Below, in pieces: positions 19,465 to 27,974 of a DNA stretch of 64,000 nucleotides. The stretch covers positions 1 to 64,000 of the forward strand of contig JAJQAY010000073.1 in NCBI GenBank assembly GCA_021203515.1, given 5' to 3'. A program made the position numbers and the translations under genes. Source of the DNA: Bacteroides sp. (GTDB taxonomy: Bacteria; Bacteroidota; Bacteroidia; Bacteroidales; Bacteroidaceae). The notes under the pieces are model-generated. The model ran no database searches. It was not told the DNA's origin and saw nothing but the letters and a program-made list of their open reading frames with translations. The first letter of the stretch is position 1. Each line of letters starts with the position of its first letter.

Positions 19465-19530
19465 GCACAAGATGGCATCTTATGCAGTACAAGATGGCAT
19501 CTTATGTTGCACAAGATGGCATCTTGTGCA
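19465..19530. repeat. 22-bp-period dyad array A (three units)
   Basis: Three units start at 19465, 19487 and 19509, exactly 22 bases apart, each built on ACAAGATGGCATCTTATG. The third is a perfect palindrome, TGCACAAGATG-g-CATCTTGTGCA (19508-19530); the others have one or a few changes. It lies in the gap between two converging genes, 74 bases after the AraC stop codon. Confidence 0.9.
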
Positions 19531-19570
19531 TCGAAGGCAGGGAGCTATTAATTCTTATGTCCGGAAGGTA

Positions 19571-19905
19571 TCATTGCTTCGCCTCTTCCTGCGGAATGCG
19601 GATAGAGGTATAAAGTTCGAGGACGGCAGCAATCGTAAGGCATATAATCCACTCGTTTCCGTGCGTGAAGAGCATGAATGCACCGGTCAGCACCAACAAT
19701 AGCGCAGCGAAAATCTGCTGGCGACGCAAGCGCTTGATGGTGGGCGTCTTGACTTTGGAGGGGGGGATTGATTTGCGCCAAAGCCAGGAAGGTGGCACCA
19801 ATCGTATATATAAGGTGACAGCGGCCAGCCGGTAATGTATACGGCAGCGCCTATCAATATCATCACGGCGCCTACGGTGAACAGGGCGGGTATCAGTTGT
19901 TTCAT
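19571..19905 (-). pseudogene. Small integral membrane protein, two slippage-type lesions
   Basis: Restored product is about 111 residues: MKQLIPALFTVGAVMILIGA (first membrane helix), then WPLSPYIYTIGATFLALAQI (second), a basic loop KVKTPTIKRLRRQQ, and two more helices (IFAALLLVLTGAFMLF; WIICLTIAAVLELYTSIRI). I do not know a function. Lesion 1: the run TATATATA coding IYT has lost one TA pair. Lesion 2: a C run coding NPPS has seven C instead of six (seven G on the plus strand around 19760). The start ATGA overlaps the stop of the DivIC-like gene by four bases, so the two are translationally coupled. Both lesions lie in short repeats, where either polymerase slippage or miscalling is likely. 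Confidence 0.65.
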
Positions 19906-20210
19906 TCTTCTATATCTTCTTCAAATATGTAAATATCTTCGTTGGGTTTCTTCATCAGGTACTTCTCGCGGGCTATGCGCTCGATGGCACCGGAGTCGGC
20001 CGCAAGCTCATTGAGGCGGGCGGTGTTCTCCTCATATTCGGCACGATACTTGTCTATTTCTTCACGGAGGCGAGTCTCCTCACGATAATAGCCCAGACGG
20101 CGCACAATACTGTTTTCATCCAGGAAACCGACCAATACGGCAAACAGCACAAGCGTTATCAGGTATTTACGCCTGCGGACAAAGGCCCAAAGAGAAGTGA
20201 GTTGATCCAT
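19902..20210 (-). CDS. FtsB/DivIC-like septum formation protein
   Basis: 102 residues: short cytoplasmic N-terminus, one membrane helix (YLITLVLFAVLVGFL), then a charged coiled coil (REETRLREEIDKYRAEYEEN) and the conserved end IERIAREKYLMKKPNEDIYI. This is the classic architecture of the FtsB/DivIC family, a small single-pass protein of the divisome that bridges FtsQ/DivIB and FtsL. It is transcribed divergently from dnaX with about 180 bases between the start codons. Confidence 0.9.
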   Translation of the reverse strand: MDQLTSLWAFVRRRKYLITLVLFAVLVGFLDENSIVRRLGYYREETRLREEIDKYRAEYEENTARLNELAADSGAIERIAREKYLMKKPNEDIYIFEEDIEE

Positions 20211-20352
20211 TGCGATGTTACTAATTACAAATTACTAATTACTAAATTACGGGCTGATGATTGTCGACCCGAAGAAAGGAAGTCCTTAAAAAGGATAACA
20301 TTTCTTTGAGCACAAAGATAAGAGGAATAACTGAGAAATTTCTTTTTTTGCG

Positions 20353-20360
20353 TACATTTG
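20353..20360 (+). promoter_or_regulatory. -7 promoter element of dnaX
   Basis: TACATTTG is a perfect TAnnTTTG, 32 bases before the dnaX start codon. No TTTG is seen at the usual -33 spacing. Confidence 0.5.
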
Positions 20361-20392
20361 CACACTATGTAAGTGACAAGAATACCCTGAAT

Positions 20393-22231
20393 ATGGAAAA
20401 TTATATCGTATCGGCTCGAAAATACCGCCCCTCTACATTCGAATCGGTAGTGGGACAACGTGCCCTGACTACTACCCTGAAGAACGCCATCGCCACGGGC
20501 AAACTGGCACATGCCTACCTATTCTGCGGCCCGCGCGGCGTGGGAAAGACGACTTGCGCCCGCATCTTTGCCAAGACCATCAACTGTATGAGCCCGACGG
20601 AGGACGGAGAGGCTTGCAACCAATGCGAGTCGTGCACGGCGTTCAATGAACAGCGTTCGTACAACATTCACGAACTGGATGCCGCCTCCAATAACTCGGT
20701 AGACGATATTCGCCAACTGGTGGAGCAGGTACGCATCCCGCCCCAAATCGGAAAATACAAGGTGTATATCATCGACGAGGTGCACATGCTGTCGGCTTCC
20801 GCCTTCAACTCCTTCCTGAAAACACTGGAAGAGCCGCCGCGCCATGCCATCTTTATTCTTGCCACCACCGAGAAGCATAAGATATTGCCGACCATCCTGT
20901 CGCGCTGCCAGATATACGACTTCAACCGCATCAGTGTGGAAGATACCGTGACCCATCTAGCCTATGTGGCTTCCAAAGAAGGAATTACTGCCGAACCGGA
21001 GGCGCTGAACGTCATCGCCCTGAAAGCCGACGGTGGTATGCGCGACGCCTTGTCTATCTTCGACCAGGTGGTGAGCTTCACTGGTGGACACATTACTTAT
21101 CAGAGTGTCATAGAGAACCTGAATGTACTGGATTACGAATATTACTTCAGGCTGACCGACTGCTTTCTAGAAAACAATGTGGGCAATGCCATGCTGCTGC
21201 TGGACGACGTCTTGGGCAAAGGCTTCGACGGCAGTCACTTCATCACCGGACTGGCCTCGCACCTGCGCGACTTGCTGGTGAGTAAGGACGCTGCCACCCT
21301 GCCGCTACTGGAAGTGGGCACAAGTATCCGCGAACGCTATCAGGCGCAAGCGCAGAAGTGCCCCCTGCCCTTCCTTTACCGAGCCATGAAGCTCTGCAAC
21401 GACTGCGACCTGAGCTACCGCGCCAGCAAGAACAAACGGTTACTGATAGAAATCACCCTGATACAAGTAGCCCAGATTACCGCCGAGGGGGACGACGTGT
21501 CTGGTGGGCGTAGCCCTAAACAAGTTATCAAACCCATATTTACGCAGCCTGCCGCCGCTCAGCAGCCGCAGGCCGCCCCTGTTGCGTCTCAACCGCAAGC
21601 ACCGGTAACTCCCCAACTGCAAGCTACGCCTCCCCGTCCGCAAGCAGCTCCGGCTAATGCACCGGCTACTCCCGCCGCTGCCGGAACAGCTTCTTCCGCT
21701 TCTCATGCTGCTCCTGAGGTTGTACTCATGGCACAGGGAAAAGAGGAAAAGAAAATCCCTGTCGTGAAGATGTCGGGGCTCGGCGTGTCTATCAAACGCC
21801 CTAAAGTGAAGGAAGAGAATAAGCCGACCACCGTCCCCACCGCCCAGCAAATTGCACAACCGGAAGAGGACTTCATGTTCAATGAAAGGGACGTGAACTA
21901 CTACTGGCAGGAATATGCCGGACGCATGCCCAAAGAGCAGGTTGCCATCGCTACACGTATGCAAAACATGCGCATTACCCTGAAGGATACGACTTTCGAA
22001 GTACTGGTGGATAATGAAATAGTAGCCAAGGATTTCACTGCCATGATACCCGAACTGCAAAACTACCTGCGCAGCCGCCTGAAGAACAGCAAAGTCACCA
22101 TGACCGTAAGAGTAAGCGCCCCCACCGAGAAGGTCCGGGCATACGGCCGTGTAGAGAAATTCCAGATGATGGCACAAAAGAATAACGCTCTGCTACAGCT
22201 GAAAGATGAGTTCGGATTGGAACTCTACTAA
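20393..22231 (+). CDS. dnaX: DNA polymerase III subunit gamma/tau
   Basis: Start MENYIVSARKYRPSTFESVVG is the conserved beginning; a longer in-frame extension covers the promoter and is rejected. 612 residues. AAA+ clamp-loader ATPase with Walker A GPRGVGKTT (residues 46-54), a zinc-binding cysteine cluster (INCMSPT...CNQCESC), Walker B IIDEVHML and the SRC motif (ILSRCQIYDF). Residues of about 382-440 are a proline/alanine/glutamine-rich linker, followed by a C-terminal tau-like domain (NYYWQEYAGRMPKEQ...LRSRLKNSKVTMTV). It loads the sliding clamp and couples the polymerases. I see no A-AAA-AAG slippery site of the E. coli type, so production of a separate gamma form is not evident. Confidence 0.97.
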   Translation: MENYIVSARKYRPSTFESVVGQRALTTTLKNAIATGKLAHAYLFCGPRGVGKTTCARIFAKTINCMSPTEDGEACNQCESCTAFNEQRSYNIHELDAASNNSVDDIRQLVEQVRIPPQIGKYKVYIIDEVHMLSASAFNSFLKTLEEPPRHAIFILATTEKHKILPTILSRCQIYDFNRISVEDTVTHLAYVASKEGITAEPEALNVIALKADGGMRDALSIFDQVVSFTGGHITYQSVIENLNVLDYEYYFRLTDCFLENNVGNAMLLLDDVLGKGFDGSHFITGLASHLRDLLVSKDAATLPLLEVGTSIRERYQAQAQKCPLPFLYRAMKLCNDCDLSYRASKNKRLLIEITLIQVAQITAEGDDVSGGRSPKQVIKPIFTQPAAAQQPQAAPVASQPQAPVTPQLQATPPRPQAAPANAPATPAAAGTASSASHAAPEVVLMAQGKEEKKIPVVKMSGLGVSIKRPKVKEENKPTTVPTAQQIAQPEEDFMFNERDVNYYWQEYAGRMPKEQVAIATRMQNMRITLKDTTFEVLVDNEIVAKDFTAMIPELQNYLRSRLKNSKVTMTVRVSAPTEKVRAYGRVEKFQMMAQKNNALLQLKDEFGLELY

Positions 22232-22326
22232 TCATCTCAAACAAGGAAAACCATACTCGACCCGGATATTTGCAATAGAATAAAAAAATAGTAACATATT
22301 TTATTTTATATTCAGGCTTTTATGCT

Positions 22327-22334
22327 TATTTTTG
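22327..22334 (+). promoter_or_regulatory. -7 promoter element of the sensor kinase operon
   Basis: TATTTTTG matches TAnnTTTG, 43 bases before the proposed start; the matching upstream box is only TTTT. Confidence 0.4.
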
Positions 22335-22377
22335 CCAATAATAATCAAAGATAAACAAACATACAAGCAAACAAATA

Positions 22378-24271
22378 TTGAGACGAGCAACTATCATATT
22401 GATACTACTCTGGGGGATGTTAACCACATCTTTGAGTAAAACATATACTACACCCAATGAGGAAAAATTAGAATTTCTGAAAGCATTTGCCCAAAAGAAA
22501 ATTCTCTATAATGACTTGATATCGGTGGATAGTGTTATCGGTTGGAGCGAACAGCTTCTACCGGCTATGAAACGGAGTGCCAAAGACCGTGAAATGTACT
22601 TCTTACTACAGCTTCAGTTGGCAAATGCCTATACATTGCGCGGAGACATCAGTCTAGCCATCGACCAGGCACGAATTATGTATGAAGAAGCCAAGGAGAT
22701 GGATTACAAGTTTGGGCTCGTAGTCGCCAATCAAGCTATAGGAGATGCTTATACCATTGCCAACCAATGCGACAAAGCATTGGATTCTTATCAGGATGCA
22801 TTGAAAGAGCTTGATCTTATTTCACCCCAACACCCTTACCGTACACAACTCCTGCTGAAGACTTCGAATACATTGCAACGAAAAGGTCGCCTGAAAGAAG
22901 CTTGGAAAGCATTGGAAGAAATAAAAAAACACTGCTGGAAAAGCCGGATTATGCAACCAGTTTCTTTGCTATCATCGAAGAAGCTAATTATGCCATTTCC
23001 CACGGGCACCTTTCGCAAACTTATCTCGAAGAAGCTGCCCACTATCTGCAAAGCATGGACTCCATTTATCGTCTGCATCCGGAGAAGTTTTATTATTTCC
23101 ATCTAAAATACACGTTGGCTGCTTATTACAGGGCAATGGGTAATTGGGTAAAACATACTGGGACAAGACATTAAGCATCTACGAGCAACTGAGAGAGGGA
23201 TACTCCGACTATAAACGGCCTACCTATTACCGTTGGGTTTCGCAAGAAAACATCTACCTGTATAAAATACAAAATCGCCCGATGGATGCCTGCCGACTGT
23301 ACAAAGAATTGTATCCTACCGTAGACACGCTTGCTTCCGAAGCCTATACCCGCCAAATCAATATCCTGAGAGCGAAATACAAGGTGGACCAAATGGCAAT
23401 TGCCAACGAAGAAGAGCATAATAAGATTGTTGCCGGTATACTGACAGGCAGTATTATCCTATTGGCACTATTCTTTTTTATTGCTATCCTGCTGAGAAGA
23501 CAGCGGAAAAAGATTGCAGCGTCGACAAAGCGTCTGGAACGCCTGCGTACCAATGCAGAGAATGCGACTTCGGTAAAAAGTGTATTTCTTTCAAACATGA
23601 GCCACGAGATACGTACTCCTCTCAACGCCCTCTCCGGTTTTTCTTCACTCTTAACAGAAGAGGGACTGGACGACGAAACGCGCCGGCAATGCAACGAGGT
23701 TATCTTGCAAAACTCCGAATTGCTGCTGAAACTTATCAATGACGTAATAGACCTATCAAGCCTTGAATTTGGAAAACTGCAATTCAGCCTTGCCAAGCAT
23801 GACGTTGTGAGTATTTGCAGAAATGTGGCGGACACCGTCAGTAAAGTGAAGCAGACACAGGCAGAGATAAAGTTTGAAACTGAACTGGGAAATATGGAAA
23901 TAGAGACCGATGATTCACGCCTGCAACAGGTCTTGATAAACCTGCTGATAAATGCGACTAAATTCACTCCGCAGGGAAGCATTACGCTGAAAGTGGAAAA
24001 GGAATCGGAAGAAAGTCTGCTCTTCTCCGTAGCAGATACGGGTTGCGGTATCCCCAAGGAGAAGCAAGCCTCCATTTTCCAACGCTTCGAGAAGTTAAAT
24101 GAAAATGCGCAGGGAAGCGGTTTAGGACTTTCCATCTGCCAGCTCATTATCGAACACGTCGGTGGAAGAATATGGATTGACCCCGACTATACGGGCGGTT
24201 CCCGTTTCTTCTTCACCCACCCCATCCATCAACCGCACACCGCTGTGAGCAGAAAGGAGAATAAAGCATGA
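22378..24271 (+). CDS. TPR sensor histidine kinase, two frameshifts
   Basis: Restored product is about 631 residues. It starts at TTG (22378) or at an ATG hidden by one extra T (ATATTGAGACG for ATATGAGACG). It has a signal sequence, periplasmic TPR-like helices (LQLANAYTLRGDISLAIDQA; KALDSYQDALKEL), a membrane helix (IVAGILTGSIILLALFFFIAIL), then HisKA with phospho-acceptor histidine in NMSHEIRTPLN and a complete HATPase (NLLINATKFT; DTGCGIP; GSGLGLSI). Frame breaks: one A missing from the A run near 22925 (EIKKTLLEKPDYATSFF restored) and one A near 23151-23154 (VKTYWDKTLSIYEQL restored). It lacks a receiver domain, so a separate response regulator is needed. The next gene starts within its stop codon. 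Confidence 0.85.
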
Positions 24272-26226
24272 AAAAGCTTCTCATAGTGCTGAGTTTTCTG
24301 AGTCTGTTACTGCCTGCTCAGGCACTTAATGCAGACAAAGCGCAGTTAAAAGACAGCTTGCTGCGCGTCTATCTTACTTCGGCCCCTGATACAACACGAC
24401 TGGAGGCGCTGTACAAGATTTCACTGCTAGAGCCGCAAACGCCTACCCTCCTCTATTATCAGGACAAATTATTAAAAGAGGCTATTGCTCAAAAAGAAGT
24501 TCGGTATCAAAGCCTTGCCCTCTACAGCTACATCATGTACTATTACAACCGCCTGAACGAAAAGCATACCGCACAAGGGTTACACGCCCTCGAACTATTA
24601 GCTCAGGAAAGCGGCTACTACGTAGACTACTACAAAGCCAAGAAGATGCTGATAGAACTTTATACCGTCAACCATAAAATAGAGCTTGCCATCAATCAGT
24701 CACTCGACATGTACGAAAAGGCCAAGCAACTCCACGACCGTAACAGCATGAGGGATGCTCACTTATGTCTACTAAGCGGCTATTTCGAAACCATGCGCTA
24801 TAAAGAAGGTAAAGAAGCCCTGAACAAGGCTCTCGAACTAATACATCCGGAAGATTCGCCATTGGATAAAATAGCTCTATGTTCCAAAGCTGTTTTGGTC
24901 TATGTGACCTTGCAAGATGACGACACGTTTTTCAAATATCTACAACTGATGGAAGAGGCAACCAGTGAATTCTTTGCGCCTAACCAAGCTATACTATCCA
25001 ATGCATATCCGGAACTTCCTCTGTTTATAGAGACATATTATGCCCTTTACTATATTCGCAAGCAACAGCCCGACAAAGCACAAGAATATTTGCAAAAAGC
25101 GGAAACATATATGCAGGCATCCGCTTTCATTCCCTATCAAGTAGCCTACCTCACGACTTGTGCCGAATATTACCGATTGATTAAAGAATACGAAAAGTCT
25201 CTGACATATTGGAATGTCGCCATCCGTAAAATTAAACCGTTCTCACCCAAAGACGCAATGACCTATAGTATCCAAAAAGCGGATTTGCTGGTAGAAATGG
25301 GACAATCCGAAGAAGCGCTTCCCCTATATAAAAAGGTAATCAAAGCCAAAGATTCACTGTATAACGACCTGGCCACTTCTCAGATGGAAGAGATACAGTC
25401 TTTATATAATATGGATAAACTCGTACTGCAAAAGGAGCAGCAACGCAGCATGTTCCATTATATATGCCTGGCCATCTCCCTTATAACCATCATTGCCCTG
25501 TCGCTCTTCAACATTCATATATACAGGAGTCGAAAACGTCTGCAAAAGGATGAACAAGAAATGAGAAGATTGACAGCCATCGCCGAAGAGGCCAATGATG
25601 TTAAAAGCCGTTTCCTGGCCAACATGAGCTATAACATACGTATTCCGCTAAACAATGTGGTAGGTTTTTCACAACTCATGACCGAAAGTAAAGGATTGGA
25701 TGAAGAAGAGAAAAAAGAATATTCCTGCATCATCCAACATAATTCGACCGAGTTAATCCGATTGGTGAACGATATGCTCGACCTCTCGCATCTGGAAGCG
25801 AATATGATGAAATTCCAGTTGCAGGACTGCAATGTGCAGGAGTGGTGCAACGACCTTGCTTGTATGGTGCCGATGCACAGTGAAGGCAACATAAAACTCC
25901 AACTCCATGTTGAAGCGGGTGATGCCATCATCCATACGGATGTCAATCGCCTGACCCAAATCGTTTCCAGCATGTTGCTCTACACGGATGATTGTAAAAA
26001 ATCACGTGAAATAAAAATGGACTTGATTTATCATCCGGAGATGAAAGAAATAACCTGCCGGATAGAAAACAGTCCGTTGGCCGACCCGGCATTTGCCTCG
26101 CAGAAAGTTTCCATACGGCAACATATCAACGAACTGTTCTTCAAACATTTCAACGGAACTTACCGGATAGAAGAAGGAGAAGGGATACCCGCAATATTTT
26201 TTACATATCCTACGCTTACCAACTGA
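24268..26226 (+). CDS. TPR histidine-kinase-like protein lacking the phospho-acceptor (pseudokinase)
   Basis: 652 residues with the same plan as the preceding kinase: signal peptide (MKKLLIVLSFLSLLLPAQA), TPR-type helices, a membrane helix (HYICLAISLITIIALSLFNI), and a HisKA-like dimerisation helix. At the H box it reads NMSYNIRIPLNNVVGFSQ where the neighbour reads NMSHEIRTPLN: the phospho-accepting histidine is tyrosine. The ATPase half keeps the fold outline but lacks recognisable N, DxGxG and GLGL boxes (MLLYTDDCKK replaces NLLINATKFT), so it should neither bind ATP normally nor autophosphorylate. ATGA overlap with the upstream kinase implies coupled translation and a likely heterodimer or regulator role. 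The frame is intact over its whole length, so it is not simply decaying. Confidence 0.82.
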   Translation: MKKLLIVLSFLSLLLPAQALNADKAQLKDSLLRVYLTSAPDTTRLEALYKISLLEPQTPTLLYYQDKLLKEAIAQKEVRYQSLALYSYIMYYYNRLNEKHTAQGLHALELLAQESGYYVDYYKAKKMLIELYTVNHKIELAINQSLDMYEKAKQLHDRNSMRDAHLCLLSGYFETMRYKEGKEALNKALELIHPEDSPLDKIALCSKAVLVYVTLQDDDTFFKYLQLMEEATSEFFAPNQAILSNAYPELPLFIETYYALYYIRKQQPDKAQEYLQKAETYMQASAFIPYQVAYLTTCAEYYRLIKEYEKSLTYWNVAIRKIKPFSPKDAMTYSIQKADLLVEMGQSEEALPLYKKVIKAKDSLYNDLATSQMEEIQSLYNMDKLVLQKEQQRSMFHYICLAISLITIIALSLFNIHIYRSRKRLQKDEQEMRRLTAIAEEANDVKSRFLANMSYNIRIPLNNVVGFSQLMTESKGLDEEEKKEYSCIIQHNSTELIRLVNDMLDLSHLEANMMKFQLQDCNVQEWCNDLACMVPMHSEGNIKLQLHVEAGDAIIHTDVNRLTQIVSSMLLYTDDCKKSREIKMDLIYHPEMKEITCRIENSPLADPAFASQKVSIRQHINELFFKHFNGTYRIEEGEGIPAIFFTYPTLTN

Positions 26227-26317
26227 TTTTATGAAAGTTCCCAGGCACCGCTATTTAGACGGTATAAAAATTAAATGTTTTTAATCAAGATTGATAGCAA
26301 ATAATGAATAAAACCGC

Positions 26318-26325
26318 TATTTTTG
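26318..26325 (+). promoter_or_regulatory. -7 promoter element of the ferredoxin gene
   Basis: TATTTTTG matches TAnnTTTG, 39 bases before the ATG. No clear -33 box. Confidence 0.45.
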
Positions 26326-26364
26326 CCGGAGTAATTAGTACTAATAATTAAAACATTAAAGAAA

Positions 26365-26535
26365 ATGGCTTACGTAATTAATGACGATTGTATTGCTTGC
26401 GGAACTTGTATTGACGAGTGTCCGGTAGGTGCTATCTCTGAAGGTGACAAATATTCTATTGATCCTGAAACTTGCACAGAGTGTGGCACTTGCGCTGATG
26501 TTTGCCCATCTGAAGCAATTCATCCGGGGGAATAA
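26365..26535 (+). CDS. Small 2x[4Fe-4S] ferredoxin
   Basis: 56 residues, start MAYVINDDCIACGTC. Two cysteine clusters of the form CxxCxxCxxxCP (CIACGTCIDECP and CTECGTCADVCP) bind two [4Fe-4S] clusters; the duplicated half-domains are clear. It is a soluble low-potential electron carrier of anaerobic metabolism, probably serving pyruvate or 2-oxoacid oxidoreductases and hydrogenase. It is monocistronic: its own -7 element upstream and a strong terminator 18 bases after the stop. The upstream A-rich stretch TTAAAGAAA serves as the ribosome-binding region. Confidence 0.97.
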   Translation: MAYVINDDCIACGTCIDECPVGAISEGDKYSIDPETCTECGTCADVCPSEAIHPGE

Positions 26536-26553
26536 TACAATCCTAATGAAAAG

Positions 26554-26588
26554 AAAGGCTCGATTTCTGTTGAAACCGAGCCTTTTTA
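26554..26588 (+). terminator. Rho-independent terminator after the ferredoxin gene
   Basis: Perfect 9-bp stem AAAGGCTCG / CGAGCCTTT followed by further T residues. Confidence 0.9.
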
Positions 26589-26605
26589 TTTGTAGGCAGA
26601 ACACG

Positions 26606-26706
26606 AAGTTAACCTCATCCCCTACAATATGTTAACTTACTGATGACAAGAAGTTAACTAAGTACACTCTACAAAGTTAACTTCCTGCCTGCAATGAAGT
26701 TAATTA
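26606..26706. repeat. 22/23-bp-period dyad array C (five units)
   Basis: The palindrome GTTAAC, mostly as AAGTTAACT, occurs at 26608, 26631, 26653 and 26676 and as GTTAAT at 26699, with spacings of 23, 22, 23 and 23 bases. Bases between the dyads are not conserved. The array fills the gap between the ferredoxin terminator and the converging aminotransferase gene; the last unit overlaps that gene's stop codon. Confidence 0.85.
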
Positions 26707-27893
26707 AGTTTTGCCAACGCTTCTTTAATACGACGGATAGCTTCTACTATATTCTCATCGCTGGTAGCATAGCTCATACGAATGCACTCGGGAGTACCGA
26801 ATGACGCACCGCCTACACAAGCCACATGGGCAACTTCCAGCAGATACATAGCCAAATCATCAGAGTCGTTAATCTTACGGTCGCCCGCAGCCTTGCCAAA
26901 GAATGAGCTACATTTCGGGAACAGGTAGAAAGCACCTTCCGGTACGTTTACTTCAAATCCCGGAACTTCTTTCGCCAATTTCACAATCAAGTCGCGACGA
27001 CGTTCAAAGGCCTTGCGCATTTCCTCTACCGAAGCTTGCGTACCGGTGTAAGCAGCCTCAGCAGCCTTCTGAGATACGGAGCAAGGGCCTGAAGTATATT
27101 GACCTTGCAACTTATTGCAAGCCTTCACAATCCATTCCGGTCCGGCAATGAAACCGATACGCCAGCCTGTCATGGCATACGCTTTGGATACGCCGTTAAC
27201 AATCACAGTACGCTCCTTCATTTCGGGGAACTGTGCGATGCTTTGGTGCTTACCGATATAGTTGATATGCTCATAGATTTCATCGGCGATGACAGTTACC
27301 TGCGGATATTTAGCCAGCACGGCAGCCAATCCGGCTAGTTCTTCCCGGCTATATACAGAACCGGTAGGATTAGACGGAGAGCAAAGAATTAATGCCTTAG
27401 TCTTCGGAGTGATGGCAGCCTCCAACTGTGCAGGTGTAATCTTGAAATCCTGCTCGATGCCTGCGGTTACAACAACCGGCTTACCTTCGGCAAGTTTCAC
27501 CATCTCAGGATAACTCACCCAATAGGGAGCGGGTACAATCACTTCGTCACCCGGATTTACCAACACAAGAATTGTATTGCAAACCGACTGCTTGGCACCG
27601 TTGGCACAAGAGATTTGTGCAGCGGTATATTCCAGACCGTTTTCCTTTTTCAGTTTCTCTACGATAGCGTTACGCAAAGCCGGATAGCCCGGAACGGGAG
27701 AGTAGCGAGAGAAGTTGTCGTCTATCGCTTTTTTCGCAGCTTCTTTAATGTGGTCGGGAGTATTGAAATCGGGTTCTCCCACACTCAGGTTAATTACGTC
27801 TACGCCTTGAGCCTTCAGCTCTGCGCTCTTTTGAGACATAGCCAGCGTCGCAGAGGGCGACAAGCTGTTCAAACGATCTGATAATTGGTTCAT
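26700..27893 (-). CDS. Aspartate/aromatic aminotransferase, class I
   Basis: 397 residues, start MNQLSDRLNSL. PLP-dependent fold type I enzyme: NGAKQSVCNT (phosphate-binding region), SNPTGSVYSREEL, and the Schiff-base lysine in NGVSKAYAMTGWRIGF. The C-terminal half carries FYLFPKCSSF and RMSYATSDENIVEAIRRI. This subgroup (AspB/AspC Ib-gamma type) normally transfers the amino group of aspartate to 2-oxoglutarate. It is a single gene, 81 bases downstream of the ribBA stop on the same strand, and runs head-on into the ferredoxin unit. Confidence 0.93.
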   Translation of the reverse strand: MNQLSDRLNSLSPSATLAMSQKSAELKAQGVDVINLSVGEPDFNTPDHIKEAAKKAIDDNFSRYSPVPGYPALRNAIVEKLKKENGLEYTAAQISCANGAKQSVCNTILVLVNPGDEVIVPAPYWVSYPEMVKLAEGKPVVVTAGIEQDFKITPAQLEAAITPKTKALILCSPSNPTGSVYSREELAGLAAVLAKYPQVTVIADEIYEHINYIGKHQSIAQFPEMKERTVIVNGVSKAYAMTGWRIGFIAGPEWIVKACNKLQGQYTSGPCSVSQKAAEAAYTGTQASVEEMRKAFERRRDLIVKLAKEVPGFEVNVPEGAFYLFPKCSSFFGKAAGDRKINDSDDLAMYLLEVAHVACVGGASFGTPECIRMSYATSDENIVEAIRRIKEALAKLN

Positions 27894-27974
27894 TTTGTTT
27901 CTATTTAATGGTTGTAATGCAATTCTGATTGCAAAATAAGCGAAATTCTTTGATATGAGAAAACAAAAAGACAG

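Noticed and set aside
19465..19530. CRISPR-like array
   Set aside because: Units are 22 bases including a 4-base spacer; there is no room for spacers and no cas gene. The same applies to arrays B, C and D.
20393..22231. Programmed frameshift in dnaX
   Set aside because: No A-rich slippery heptamer with following hairpin was found near the end of the ATPase part.
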